Shown here: one piece after another, positions 26,750 to 39,500 of the stretch
Layout of the letters: the number at the start of each line of letters is the position of its first letter
Numbering within the stretch: position 1 is the stretch's first letter
Assembly: GCF_021462225.1 (NCBI RefSeq)
Contig: NC_061797.1
Coordinates: 41,248,147-41,312,146, forward strand
Direction of reading: 5' to 3'
Source of the DNA: Girardinichthys multiradiatus
Lineage: Eukaryota > Chordata > Actinopteri > Cyprinodontiformes > Goodeidae
Length of the DNA: 64,000 bases
Notes under the pieces: model-generated
The model's input: the letters and a program-made list of their open reading frames with translations, nothing else
What the model was told of the DNA's origin: nothing
Databases searched by the model: none
Made by a program: the position numbers and the translations under genes

Positions 26750-28320
26750 AAGAATTTAAGTTTAAGTTCTTAAATTCACACCTCTGGGAGAATTTCTCTT
26801 ATGTCCCAAGTGAGGTTGGGGACATGGAAATGTGCAGGGCTTCCATTGTGAAAGCGGCTTCCAGGAGCTGTGGCCTGAAAGTTATTGGTACCTGTCACAG
26901 TGGCAACCAGTTTTTGCTTCTACAACCACTGGTGTAGAAGCAAAAACTCCAGCATGAGAGGAATTCGGAGAGGCTATGGAAAGATACTTTTAGTTGGCCT
27001 CAAGGAAGTTCTGGATGCTGTTCAACAAGTCAGAAAAGGGAAATGCAGACCATCCCAAGCTCTGTGTGCTTTCAGATGGGAACTGCAAACCTGGACTGTG
27101 GACATTGTCGGGCGGTGGAAGGAGGATTTCCTTAGTCCGGTCACCATGTCCTCCATTGAGGAGGTAGAGCCTGAAGACTCGGGAGAATGCGATTCCCTCA
27201 CTGTGGCTAGGCTGAAAATAATAGTTAAAAAGCTCTCTGGCGACATGGTGCCAGGTGTGAATGGGTTTCGGCTTAAGATTCTGAAGGTGTGGGACTGTCA
27301 ATGTTGCATGAAGGACTGGGACAACACCGTTGGCATGGCAGGCTGGGGTGGTGGTTGCAATTTTTAAGAAAGGGGAGCAAAGGATCTGTTCCAATTATTG
27401 AGGGACCACACTTCTCAGTCTCACTGGGAAAGATTACTTTAGGGTGCTGAAGAGAAGGCTCTGACTTATAGTTTAACCTCGTATCCAGGAGGTGCAATGT
27501 GGCTTTTGTCCTGGCTGTGGAACAGTGGACCAGATATTTACCCTCACAGAATTGCTTAGGGGGAGTATGGGAGTATGCTTCTCCAGTCTACATATGTTTT
27601 TGTGGATGTTGAGAAGGCATATGAACTTGTCCCCCAAGGTATTTTGTAAGGGGTGCTGTGGGAGTATGGGGTATCTGTGTGGCTTTTAAGGGCTATCCAA
27701 TGTATGTATGTCCTAGCAGGAGATGTGTCTGCTTTTTCAGTAGAAACTACCTTCTTCCAAGTGATCATTTGACTCCGGCCAGGGCTGCCAACTGTAACCG
27801 ATGTTTGTGGTGTATATGGCAAGGATCTTAAGGCATAGTGGTTGGGAGGAGGGTGTTTGGTTTGGGAACCTCAAAATCTCATCTTTGCTTTTTGCAGATG
27901 ATGTGGTTTGTTGGCTCCTTCAAGCCATGACTTCCAGCGTGCAGCAGTCCGCTGCTGAGTGTGAAGTGGCTGGGATGAGTCAGCACCTCTTAGTCTGAGG
28001 CCATGATTCCTGACTGGGAAAAAGTGAACTTCCTTCCCTGGGTTGGGGGACAATCTCTGCCTCAAACAGAGGAGTGTAAGAGTTTAAGGTTTAAGCGATG
28101 GTAAGATGGAACAGGAGATGGACAGACAGATTGGGACTTTGTCTGCAGTAATGTGGCCGCTTGGGCATGTCCCACTGGGATGAGACCCTGGGGAAGACCC
28201 AGAACTCGCTGAAGGGACTATATATCCTGTCTGGCCTGGGAATGCCTTGGAATCCCTTAGAATGAACTGGAGGATGTCCCTGGGGAGAGGGATGTCTGGA
28301 GTTTCCTCCTTGACACAAAT
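26750..28320 (+). mobile_element. RTE-like LINE relic (reverse transcriptase)
   Basis: Plus-strand fragments read in order: EVGDMEMCRASIVKAA (26810), VGRWKEDFLSP (27107), PGVNGFRLKILK (27250), FKKGEQRICSNY and TTLLSLTGK (27363-27435), VQCGFCPGCGTVDQ (27490), FVDVEKAYELVPQGIL (27597), WFGNLKISSLLFADD (27858-27903), then C-terminal pieces to 28315. The active-site FADD is still readable. Frameshifts and stops are frequent. A perfect hairpin lies inside it at 26909-26948, and an Incomer element follows at 28416. Confidence 0.82.
26909..26948. repeat. perfect 16-bp inverted repeat (hairpin)
   Basis: Arms agtttttgcttctaca (26909-26924) and tgtagaagcaaaaact (26933-26948), loop accactgg. It lies inside the RTE relic, where such a palindrome is not part of the coding sequence. 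Confidence 0.95.
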
Positions 28321-28415
28321 GTAATGCCAAGCATTTTTTAAGAGAAAACAATTTTGCCATTTGACTTCACAACCTGTAGCTAAACACTCTGGATCTATTG
28401 TCAGCATTGCACCTA

Positions 28416-29676
28416 CAGGGGTTGGACAATGAAACTGAAACACCTGTCATTTTAGTGTGGGAGGTTTCTTGGCTATATTGGACCAGCCTGGTAGCCAGTC
28501 TTTATTGATTGCTCATTGCACCAGTAAGAGCAAGGTGTGAAGGTTCAATTAGCAGGGTAAGAGCACAGTTTTGCTCAAAATATTGAAATGCACACAACAT
28601 TATGGGTGACATACCAGAGTTCAAAAGAGGACAAATTGTTGGTGCACGTCTTGCTGGCGCATCTGTGACCAAGACAGCAAGTCTTTGTGATGTATCAAGA
28701 GCCACGGTATCCAGGGTAATGTCATCATACCACCAAGAAGGACGAACCCCTTCCAACAAGATTAACTGTGGACGCAAGAGGAAGCTGTCTGAAAGGGATG
28801 TTCGGGTGCTAACCCGGATTGTATCCAAAAAACATAAAACCACGGCTGCCCAAATCACGGCAGAATTAAATGTGCACCTCAACTCTCCTGTTTCCACCAG
28901 AACTGTCCGTCGGGAGCTCCACAGGGTCAATATACACGGCCGGGCTGCTATAGCCAAACCTTTGGTCACTCATGCCAAAGCCAAACGTCGGTTTCAATGG
29001 TGCAAGGAGCGCAAATCTTGGGCTGTGGACAATGTGAAACATGTATTGTTCTCTGATGAGTCCACCTTTACTGTTTTCCCCACATGCGGGAGAGTTACGG
29101 TGTGGAGAAGCCCCAAAGAAGCGTACCACCCAGACTGTTGCATGCCCAGAGTGAAGCATGGAGGTGGATCAGTGATGGCTTTGGCTGCCATATCATGGCA
29201 TTCCCTTGGCCCAATACTTGTGCTAGATGGGGGCGTCACTGCAAAGGACTGCCGAACCATTCTTGAGGACCATGTGCTTCCAATGGTTCAAACATTGTAT
29301 CCTGAAGGCGGTGCCGTGTATCAGGATGACAATACACCAATACACACAGCAAGACTGGTGAAAGATTGGTTTGATGAACATGAAAGTGAAGTTGAACATC
29401 TCCCATGGCCTGCACAGTCACCAGATCTAAATATTATTGAGCCACTTTGGGGTGTTTTGGAGGAGCGAGTCTGGAAACGTTTTCCTTCACGTAGTGACCT
29501 GGCCACTATCCTGCAAGAAGAATGGCTTAAAATCCTTCTGACCACTGGGCAGGACTTGTATATGTCCTTCCCAAGACGAATTGACGCTGTATTGGCCGTA
29601 AAAGGAGGCCCTACACCATACTAATAAAGTATTGTGGTCTAAAACCAGGTGTTTCAGTTTTATTGTCCAACCCCTG
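28416..29676 (+). mobile_element. full-length DD36E (Incomer-type) Tc1/mariner element
   Basis: 1261 bp between TA dinucleotides at 28414-28415 and 29677-29678. Short terminal inverted repeats of about 30 bp, starting CAGGGGTTGGACAATGAAAC at the left and mirrored at the right end. It sits just 3' of an RTE-like LINE relic and about 750 bp downstream of the CELF stop. A second, deleted copy is at 50933-51924. Confidence 0.93.
28602..29624 (+). CDS. DD36E transposase (Incomer family)
   Basis: 340 residues. N-terminal HTH ([20 protein letters not shown], about 19-38), a GRKRK hook at 57-61, a second DNA-binding part, then D152 (FSDES), D243 (QDDNTPIH) and E280 ([11 protein letters not shown]). 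The spacing between D243 and E280 is 36, which separates it from classical DD34E Tc1 and fits the published DD36E/Incomer group. One oddity: residues 190-196 read SVMALAA where the sister copy at 51408 reads SVMVWAA, as most Tc1 enzymes do. It also lacks three residues present in the sister copy near residue 297. Open, but perhaps not active. Confidence 0.92.
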   Translation: MGDIPEFKRGQIVGARLAGASVTKTASLCDVSRATVSRVMSSYHQEGRTPSNKINCGRKRKLSERDVRVLTRIVSKKHKTTAAQITAELNVHLNSPVSTRTVRRELHRVNIHGRAAIAKPLVTHAKAKRRFQWCKERKSWAVDNVKHVLFSDESTFTVFPTCGRVTVWRSPKEAYHPDCCMPRVKHGGGSVMALAAISWHSLGPILVLDGGVTAKDCRTILEDHVLPMVQTLYPEGGAVYQDDNTPIHTARLVKDWFDEHESEVEHLPWPAQSPDLNIIEPLWGVLEERVWKRFPSRSDLATILQEEWLKILLTTGQDLYMSFPRRIDAVLAVKGGPTPY

Positions 29677-29678
29677 TA

Positions 29679-30428
29679 TCAGACAGTGCACAGCAGTGTT
29701 GCTCTAGAGCTCCATACAGGTACAAGTTAGATTTGACAAACCACACAGGAAACACGTTTTTGTAAAGCAAAGCAACCTGACAACAATCTCTCAAATGAGT
29801 TTGGATAAATAGGAGCCTGTAGAATTGAAAAATATTTGGCAGCTTGGTAAAAAGAAACCAACTTATTTCAAACAATATATTTCAGAACATATATGTACTA
29901 AGTTAGTTCTTAATTAAATAGCTAGGTTTTACTGTAGCTGATTCTATTTGATGCAAACTGTGAAAATAATTAGTGGGCTTGAAATGTAGCTGATTATATA
30001 AATGACAATTTAATACATTTTAGGTAATACAATTTTTATTAACTTGAATGCTGAAAGACTATTTAAGTATAATTTTTGGCAAGCTCAAACTACTGCATTC
30101 GGCCTCCCCTGGAAAAGTTGCTATACTTGTTAATATAAGTAATTAGGTAAATGATTAATTTCTCTTTTTAATAATTAGCAAAAAATCTTATTACTAAATT
30201 TTACTAAAGAAAAATTATCTTTAAAATAAAAATGTAAATAAAAAAATCTTTTGCAATTGGGGGGGTTGTTAGTTATTTAAGACAGAAATATACATTCACA
30301 ACAGTTACTGTTGTATATCAACAAATTAATGTACCACAAACATTTCTGAGTGTAGTGTAAGGTTTTCCCTGGACCATAGTATACTATGTCACAAGTTGTG
30401 CTGTACCTGTTTATGGACAGCAGACGAG
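29679..30428 (-). other. proximal 3' UTR of the CELF gene (probable)
   Basis: AT-rich sequence directly after the stop, with no open frame. It has several T/A-rich blocks. A minus-strand AATAAA-type signal is possible near 30033-30039 (plus-strand TTTTATT). Where the transcript really ends is not decidable here, since CELF 3' UTRs can be long and the Incomer transposon begins at 29676. Confidence 0.4.
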
Positions 30429-30556
30429 TCAGTAAGGTCGGTTGGCATCCTTCGGCCGCTTTAGCTGCACCTTCAGCCTCTTCATGCCTATCTGGAAGCC
30501 ATTCATGGCCTGGATAGCGGCCTGAGCACTGGATGGGTTATCGAAACTCACAAAGC
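30429..30556 (-). CDS. celf4/6: CELF last coding exon: end of RRM3 and stop
   Basis: Acceptor ccttgtcccag before GCTTTGTGAG; TGA stop at 30431-30429. It encodes [20 protein letters not shown] and finishes as [21 protein letters not shown]1 is split over this junction (KCFG | FVSF). CELF3, CELF4 and CELF6 end in ...DANRPY; human CELF5 ends differently, which argues against CELF5. Confidence 0.95.
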
Positions 30557-33500
30557 CTGGGACAAGGCCAAAAAACGGGAAGGAGATCAAACGCAAAGGA
30601 GGGGGATTGAGATGGAAGGAAAGGGAAGAGGGAAAGATAGGTTAGATGAAAGACGAGCAAAAACACCCCTTTTGAACTTTCAAAAATGACAGAACAAAAG
30701 GTCTTTGTTTTCGCTTTTTAGTAGATTAATTGAAAGTCTTTGAATTAAAAATGATTGCATAAAATACCTCAAAAGCTAATAGCATAGATTTTAAAAAGCA
30801 GATGAAGAAGAGGGATTTATTACTTGGAGTTCAACTTGGAAAAACGAAAAAAAAAACATTTAAATTATTAGAGCCAACAAAAATGTTTCACATTAGGTTG
30901 TGCATTTGTAGACAATAGAATCATCAATACCCTATCTGTTTGAGCTATACAACAAAAGCACCCCTCTGTGAATTTGTGTTTTCACTTTATGTGTGTTACT
31001 GAGCATCTATCTAAGTAAAGAGCAGAGGGCACTGGGGTTAGGATGAGATGCTCAGAGCAATGTGTGTAGGATGGAGGTGCCTGCTGCTCGCAGTTATCAC
31101 TTAGGTGCTGAGGCAGAGTGAACCAACAGCTGCCCCCAACGGGACTCCTTGCCTGCTCTTATCAAACACCTCTGTGATTGACGGCCAGAATTTTCCGCCT
31201 GCCAGGTGATTTGATCACACCGCTATAGGTCCAATTTAATTTGGGGGGAGAGGGCAGGCTTTTGTCAGTGTAGGTGAGATAAGGCTGATGCTTTTACAAA
31301 CCCTTTAAACAAACTGAGCAGGGAAGGGTGTGTCAGTTGGTAGCGATCCCAGTCCTACACACACACACACACGCACACGCACACACACACAATCCACAAA
31401 TTTAATGAATGTGCAGACTTCACATTTACATCCTTGTGCCAAAATAATGATAGAAGTCTGAAGGTCAAAAGGTAGAATAATGCAATATAGTAGCAAGCAA
31501 ATCTTAAAATATGGGCATATAACAGTGGATATATTACTTTCTTTATTTTTTATTTCCTTCCATTTCCATATATTTTGTGAATGCAAAGATGCCATGTGAA
31601 AAATCTATCCCAACTCGTACAATTAATACAAGCAATTGCTATGTAAATGTTAGGTAACCCTTGGAATATAAGGAATAAATAAAGGTACTTTATTGAAATT
31701 TTTTCTGACAAAAAGGTAGAATACATGGTGAATTCTATGATAGAGAGTTGGCCATGTCCTATACTGCAGTCAAACATTACCAAACCAAGGCATTTTTCAT
31801 TTGTTTAGAAGTTGCAATGAGGTTCTTTGTCTGCAATTCTGTATTTGGTTAATTTCAGAGATGTCGTCTGTCTTTCCTCCTTGCACACATCTCAATGAAT
31901 TTAAACCTTTGCAGTTTCTTTCTGATTATACAGGCATGCACATTCACATAAACAAAAGCAAGGTCCCGCTGTATGTCCCATGAATACATTTTAGGGTTTT
32001 CAGAGACTTCTTTTAGCATCTTACAGCCTGCATTAAGGTGATTTTTTTAGATGGCCAGACCTGGGTATGTTGGTAGTTGCTTTAAGTATCTTCCACTTGC
32101 TTGGCTAATTTATCATTTTTTTTGAGAGCTGTTTGAATATATTTTCAGACTCAGACTGCATAACATAGTGTTCACTTTCATGAAATAAAAAGCTTGAGGT
32201 TTGAGCAGGGCTAACCTCCTTCAAAATGTGGATTAAAAATGTTTTAATCATGTGCTCATGATGTGCCTCACCTGTGTGTAATATTAGCCATTTTAGGAGG
32301 AAGTAAATGGGGGCATGTCCAAATTTATTTCTGACTAGAAATGGCATTTTTTATTATTATTTGTTATTATTTTTATGGAAATATTTAAAGTGTATTTTTT
32401 CAGGTTTTATTGTTTATTTATATTACTTGCATTTCTCAGTAAAATAAAGTTGGCATTAAATAACCATATGTCTGAATATGTTAGAAAAACGCTTTGTTGT
32501 AGAGTGTCCTAATTATTTTTACATGCCTATATAAAATGCAGTGTGGAGGAAAACTGGCACTGTAAATAACCCTGACAACACCATCTCACAGTGACACATG
32601 GTGGTGGCAGCATGATGCGGGATGCTTTTGATGGAAGATGGATTGGTGTCTCTGCGATGGATTGGCGACCTGTCCAGGGTGTACCCCACCTCTCGCCCGA
32701 AGACTGCTGGAGATAGGCACCAGCTCCCCCGTGACCCACTGTGGAATAAGCGGTATAGAAGATGAATGAATGAATGGGATCAGGAAGCTAGTGAAAAATT
32801 GACTCAAGTGAGATGAATAAATATGCCCACCATACGTTTCTGAGAAGAATTGAAAACCAAGTCTTCATTTCTATCCACTTCCACAGTTAAGTGCTACTTC
32901 GTGCTTAACTGTCACATAATATTCTGATAAATTCCATTAAACATTGTGATTATTGACAAAATGGACTTTTGCGTCATCATCTCTTTGAGATCTCTGAGGT
33001 TTAAAATATATGTTAACAACAAAAACATTGTCCCCGAACTGATGATCTTTCTTTGTTTACTTCATTTTCTCATCATTTATCATTTTTGCCCAATCCCCAC
33101 CAGTGGCTTGTTGAGTCTTTCCTAGAAAGAGAGAATCACTAGCTTGCTTTTTTTTTTTTAGCTTCAAACAATTCTTCTAACCATAAAAAAAATTAAAATC
33201 CAATCTAAATTACTGAAACCTGGAAATGTGCATGGTTAATATATGCGGTAAATCTACATAGACTGGCACTGTTGATTTAAATTTGCTGGCAAATTACTTT
33301 AACGTTAAGGTTTAACCTCGGCTAATAAGTGAAAAACAACAATAAAATAAACAGTAGAAAATAAAATAGACATTTAGATATATTGTTTGTGAACAGTAAT
33401 TTTGCTCTGTCTAAACATAAAATTGCTTCCCAGTTCAGGTCTATGTATTTTTTACAACCCTTTGAAAATACTTTTCATGCTAATTCCAACTTATTCTACG

Positions 33501-36500
33501 AAACACAGTATTACAGTCAGTACTGAATGATTAAACAGAGAGGATTATATCCTTCTAGTTTCAGTTTACATATGACAGCTACAACCCTACATTTAATAGG
33601 GTATATGTATTTCTCTCCTGAATGCTGCAAAAACATTTTCAGTTTATTGTAATGAGAAATAAAATAAAATTGCATCACCTGAGTTGTTTTCAGAAATGTC
33701 CCTTTCAGCCTAAAACATTTCTGTAACCTGTATCAGTTGTAATTTATTTTGTTCTTCCTTTTATTTCTTAATTTATTTCTAGTAAATTGCAGCCAAACAC
33801 AGCATAGTGTTATGTTGTTTGTCGCAACGTATAGATGCACTCATCTAAACAGATGTCTAAACTGACGCTGATGCTCCTCATGTCTTGGGAACATAGTATA
33901 TGTCTTCACTGGTCTTTCAGTTAATTTGTTTTGTAAAATCATCTTCAGATTGTTTAGTTTCTTTGTAAACACCCATTCTCGGAAACCAGTTTAAATAAGT
34001 GTTATTTTAGCTTACATCTTAATTACTCTCTGAAGTGGTAATGGTGAGGTCACCTCCTGTTTGCCCCCTCCTTGTTGACTGACAGATAGTGTAAGTGAGA
34101 GGCATATGTTCAGTGGAGAACACACGCAGTGAATGAGAGAGAGCCTGTCCTGAGACGGACAGATGAGAAAGGTGAGAAAGAAGAGAGACAGTTTAAGATT
34201 TGCCATGATGAAGAGAAACTGATAGAAAAAAGCCAATGAAGGGAGAGTCTCTCTCTCTCTCTCTCTCTGGTTGTCTCCTGGGTGCTGCTGTCCAACTAAA
34301 TCAACAGCAAGTTCCACACCAGTCTATTATTAAGCCCATGGATCCCACCTGTGCCACCTGCACCCTGACGAACTGGTCTAGTGGGTGGAAGAAGAAAATA
34401 GAAATGAGAATGGGGATGGGATGCTGTTGGGTCCCCATGTTAGAGGCTGGTGGGGAGTCTTTGAAACGTCTTTTTTGTTATTTAAAGGGGCAATGTTATA
34501 AAAAGGAAATTGGTTCTGGCTTTTTCTTAGAAATAGTATAACAACCATGACAACAATCCATGAGAAGGGTTGAATGCAGATGTCTGCCAATCTTCACAGA
34601 CTTTAATTTGTAATTGCAATATGAAAACAATTTTATTTCACTGGAGCTGAGGTATGTCTCTAACAGCTTTGTACATCTAGGACTGAAATTCTGGTCTATT
34701 CTTCTTTGCAAAATATCTCAAGTTAGGTGAGTGTGGATAGATGGTGCCTGTGAGCATTTATTCTATTAGGTCTTGCCACCAATTCTCTTTGGAATTGATG
34801 TTTGAAGTTTGACTTGCATGTTGTTACACATGATTATACTTTGACCTTAGCCCATCCATTGTAGTTCCTGCTGTATGTGGAGAGTTTTTGCTCTAGTGAA
34901 AGGCAAAAGTTTGACCCAGTCTCAAGTCTTTTTCAGACTAACAGTTTTCTTCCAGAATTGTTCTCTATTTAGCTCCATCCATCATGCCATAGACTCTGAG
35001 CAGGTCCCTTGTGTCTGGTGAAGACAAGCATCCCCACCTAAAGACTTATATGTTTCCCCCCATGCTGCAATAGGTATAGTGTGTTCAGCTTTGGGCTAAT
35101 CTGACCTGAGCACCGTTTTACACGTTTGCTGTGTCAGCTACTTGGCTTGTCAATAAATGGCATTCCTAACATCATATTCTCACAGCCTAGGTGTGGATTT
35201 CTGGTGCTCCTCACCATTGGCCTTGTAGCTGTTTCTCATATTAAGGTACTGAATTTACAATAGGCAGTTTGATTGCTGCTTAAAGCTGACTTTCTTATGA
35301 ACTTAATGCACGTCACAGTTGCACCCAAAATCTGTTGTTGAGCAACTGCAGGGATAGACAAACATTTTGAGCAGGCCATTTTTCTTCTGAAGGAACCTCA
35401 GTTTTGGCTATTGGTGTTTATTCATCAATGTCGGAGATTGCCGCTTGGTTTCCCTCTGTAAACATTGCTTTTAATTTCCCTCCTCTCTCTGCACTTGTAT
35501 CCATTTGTACCACTGCTTTTAAAATGTTAATTGAACTTTGATATTGACAGTATCAAGGTTGAATTTGATTTCTGGATCACCAAATGCAGTCACTGTGGGA
35601 TTTCATTTCAAATACAACAACTCTGGTTTGTTATTTTCATCTGGACACTGTGACTCACCAAAACATTTGCTCTGATTGGTGGCTCGATCCACAAAGACTT
35701 TGGCAGAAATGACGTTGCCGAAAGGAAGGAACATTTGCATGAGCTCAGCATCTCCAAACTCCTGGGGCAGGTGATAAATAAACAGGTTGCAACCTTCTGG
35801 CCCTGGTGATGAGAGAATTACAGCAGGAGGGTTATTTTGGAGCATAAACAGGATATGCCCAGTGAGAGATGGAATACCACGACAGGGAAAATATGTCTAC
35901 AAAATGATTCAGACAAAGATGTAATGATTTATTAACAATTTTTTGTGTACAAGACTTTCACATACAAAGATTCATCTTCTAATCATGAGTGTGTGTATTC
36001 CATTTGAATAATTTAGACCAAGATAAATATAATCAAACATAGTCCACTTTTAATGTGACAAAAGTTCAAGCAAAACAATTATTCATACCTCTGATAGATT
36101 TAGATTTAAAGTAATTTTTTAATTTTTACCAACAGGTTTACTTCTGATTGCAAGTAATGCTAATGCTGATGTGGCCGACTTGGATCTGTGGTGGGAGCTA
36201 AAGATTAGAATGATGCTAAAGAGGCCTTTTCCCTTTGGGTGCCGCTGTCCAACTCCTTTTTGTTTTATATATTTTGAGATATGCTTATCTAACTTTTGAC
36301 CAGAAGCAAACGTCTTAGTTTAATATATATATCTTTGAATCTAAATCTTCCAATGGTATAAATAATGTTTGGGTTAACTGTACCATGTACAATTCAACTG
36401 AAAAATAAAAAAATCTGACAGAGGGAAATATAAAAAATACAAAAGCCGCAATAACCTGACTGCATGGGTGTGCTCACAGTAAGACTAATACATTTATACC

Positions 36501-39500
36501 TACCTACCTGCCTTCCTGCTTTAATTATTATCTGTTGAATAAATTATTATTTATTCAGTTACCACATTTACATCTGTCACCATGCAATGTCTACCTTGCA
36601 AAAGTTCTCTAAATCATTCAGGTTGTAATGTGACCCTTACAGATTTTTTGTAAGTTCTGGGCACTAGTTAGGCCATTCCAAAAATTTGTTTCCTTAGATA
36701 GAAAACGTTTTAACCAAATTAAGTAAACTGAACTTGACTACACTGTTTGATAACTAGGATAATTTTGGATCGTATGTTATTGACTTGGAACCTATCTGTA
36801 TGATTGAATTGAATTCACTTTTTTTTGTAAATTGCCTTGAGACGAGATATGTTGTTAACCGGCTCTGTATAAATAAACTTTTGAACTGAAAATGTAGAAA
36901 ATGTAAGAATAATGCAGAAATTTGTACTGTTCCACTGACTGGTACCATTGTATTACTCAACCAAGTTATTACAGCTTTTTATTGCTTTTGCTAACCCTAA
37001 CCCTTTGCTTATTATTTAATTTATTTTCAGTTGAATAATTTAGGATGTATGTCACATTAATGTTGGAAGGAATATTGAATTAATTACTGTTGTAACATTT
37101 TTCAAACACAAACATTAAAAAAATTATTTTTAACGGCACTGTGTGGACTTCTAAGAGGCACTGCAAGGCAGCGCACAAAGAAAAATAAGAATAATAACAG
37201 AAAAAGCAAAAACACCAGGGGTTGATTGAAAGAGAAAAGCTGAGACAGTTATTGGAAGACTGAAGCACTGAGACACGGAGAAACACAGAGAGGAGACAGA
37301 GCACACATTAAGACATAAGCCAAGTTTTTGCTCCAATTACTGTGTGACAGTAGGACTGTCTTCCAATCTCTCCCCATCCCTCCACACTCATCTACCCAGC
37401 TGCCACATTTGTACTGGCCAATCTGGATAAAGGCAGAAATGAAGTGGAGGGAAACAGAGAGAGGCAGAGAAAGATCACGAAAGCCAGCCCTCGACGTAGA
37501 GAGGGGGGGGGCAATTTGATGGACTCAGGGACAGTAAGCTTGGAGCTGGCTGCTTGTCTAAGTTTCTCCCCTGTCTCATTGCTCAGGGTGATACCATGAA
37601 GAGATGAGACTGGCTCTAGTGAGAAGGCTGATAAGAGGGCTGCAGTCGTAGCTGGCTGTAGTGCCGCTATGCCTCAGCAAGATAAAGGACACACACACAC
37701 ACACACACCCACGTGCAAATGAGAGAGAGAGAACTTGACAGATTTACTTTCTTGACAGTTACAGTAGTAAGTTCTTTACTTTAAGGTTTACGTTTTTCAT
37801 ATTAGCCTATAAAACACAACATGTTTTGTTTTGATAATAAAAATGTCACCTCATGTAAGTGCTGCTGTAAGTGTTTACTTCCTATTTTCTTCTTCTTTGA
37901 ATATTTCTGACAATGCTTTCACTTGAAATTGGTTTAGTTCATTCATACACTGTACTCCTATCTTGACCAGGACTACTTGTTGAAGAAGAGATGTTGTATT
38001 GCAATGGGATTTTCCTGGTTTAATAATAATAAGGTTAATTAGGATATTCTGCAAAAGATATGTATATCAGTATTTATAGTGGTGGTTTCTGTGGTTAAAG
38101 TCGCAGCTTGGGATTTGGATGGATTTTCTTTGCTGACTCATGCACAAACACAGACTGACATGTTGCTTAAACTGTTTTCAGTGTAAGACTGAAGCTGAGA
38201 TTTGATTGTTTCTGTGTAGGTTCAGATGTGTCTAGTTAAATGCCAGGGCAGAAGATGTGGCAGTGGACTAAGACTGACTGGGACAGCAGCCAAAACCCAG
38301 CGGAGGATAGAACTCAGACAGGCCACTGGCTAGGCCAAGAATAGCTCACTCTGTGTGGCCATGAGTGTGGCTGTGTCTGTGTGAAGCCTAGTATGACTTC
38401 TATCTTTCTTGCTAAAGTATAAAACCCTGTTACAGTTTAACAGAGACATTAGATCTTCCTCAAGAATGTGAATTATTTTCCACATGAAATTACTGTAGCA
38501 AGCACAGTGATGTACGTCATGAAAAACTGTAAACCTTGGACACATTTTCACTACTAACAACTTTTTCTTCAAGCAGACCTGAAAATACTCAATTTCTCTT
38601 CACAACGAATATTCATCCCACTCTATGCTGTCTTATTTAATCACACAGTTGATTAATTAAGACGGATGAATGGCGTCAGAAAGAGTGATTTACCATCAAA
38701 GTATATCCTATGCTTTATTACATCTTATGCAGTGGCATAAGAGTGTACATTACACTAGGAATAGTAATAAATGACTATGCATGCAGCTAATTAAGCTGAT
38801 GAATATTTATAACCACTTAAACACATTGTAATGGACTGATTAAGCAGTCCAACACTGTGAGTTTGAATTAGTGCAGTTTTTGAATAATGACAGAGTAACT
38901 TTCCATCTCAGTGCTAATGTTCTTCTTTTTAAATGGGGAGCCTTTTTCTCACATTTTCCCCAGCCAGCTTTTTCCCCTTCCTCACTAATTCAAAGCAGTG
39001 AAGCTACATTAGAATGGAACATGGCAATTATCACCTTTTATCTTGGGTGGGCGCACTTGCTCACTCTTACCTTCCCTCTGTTGCTGGGGAATGATGGTCG
39101 GTTGCTGGGGGAACGCTTGGCTGATTGGCGCATAGGCGGCAGGGTAGGCTGCTGTTGCAAAGGGAGAACCAGAGTGGAATTTTTCACATCTCCATTTTCA
39201 TATTTGACACAACAAAACTCAAATCATTATTCCATTGTTCACTCGGGTCCTCAAGACATTGCATAAATAAATTGCATTATGACTGGGAGTCAGAGCTCAT
39301 TTGTCTGGTGGATCACCACACAGAAAAAATGGCAAAAGGGAGAGTGGGATGCAGTTCAACTGAGCAGAGATACAAAGAAAGAAAGAAAGAGAGACTTACA
39401 CCATGTTAATGCAAGATGATGTCAGACACAAATTCAAGTCTACTAAAAAACCTTTTCACAGTCTTAAACTAAAGCAGCCAATTTAAAGAGGAAATTAGGC

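Larger units (their letters stand above)
30557..35658 (-). other. CELF last intron
   Basis: 5.1 kb. Contains a TG tract on the sense strand (31355-31391), a Tc1 scrap plus SINE tail (32575-32775), a CT tract (34244) and the Tc1 relic at 34560-35390. No extra exon recognised. Confidence 0.8.

Noticed and set aside
26990..27394. 134-codon minus-strand frame
   Set aside because: Shadow of the RTE reverse transcriptase relic on the plus strand.
28502..28969. 155-codon minus-strand frame
   Set aside because: Antisense shadow of the DD36E transposase; the same shadow recurs at the second copy.
36991..37006. taaccctaaccct, telomere-like
   Set aside because: Only two units; no interstitial telomere array.
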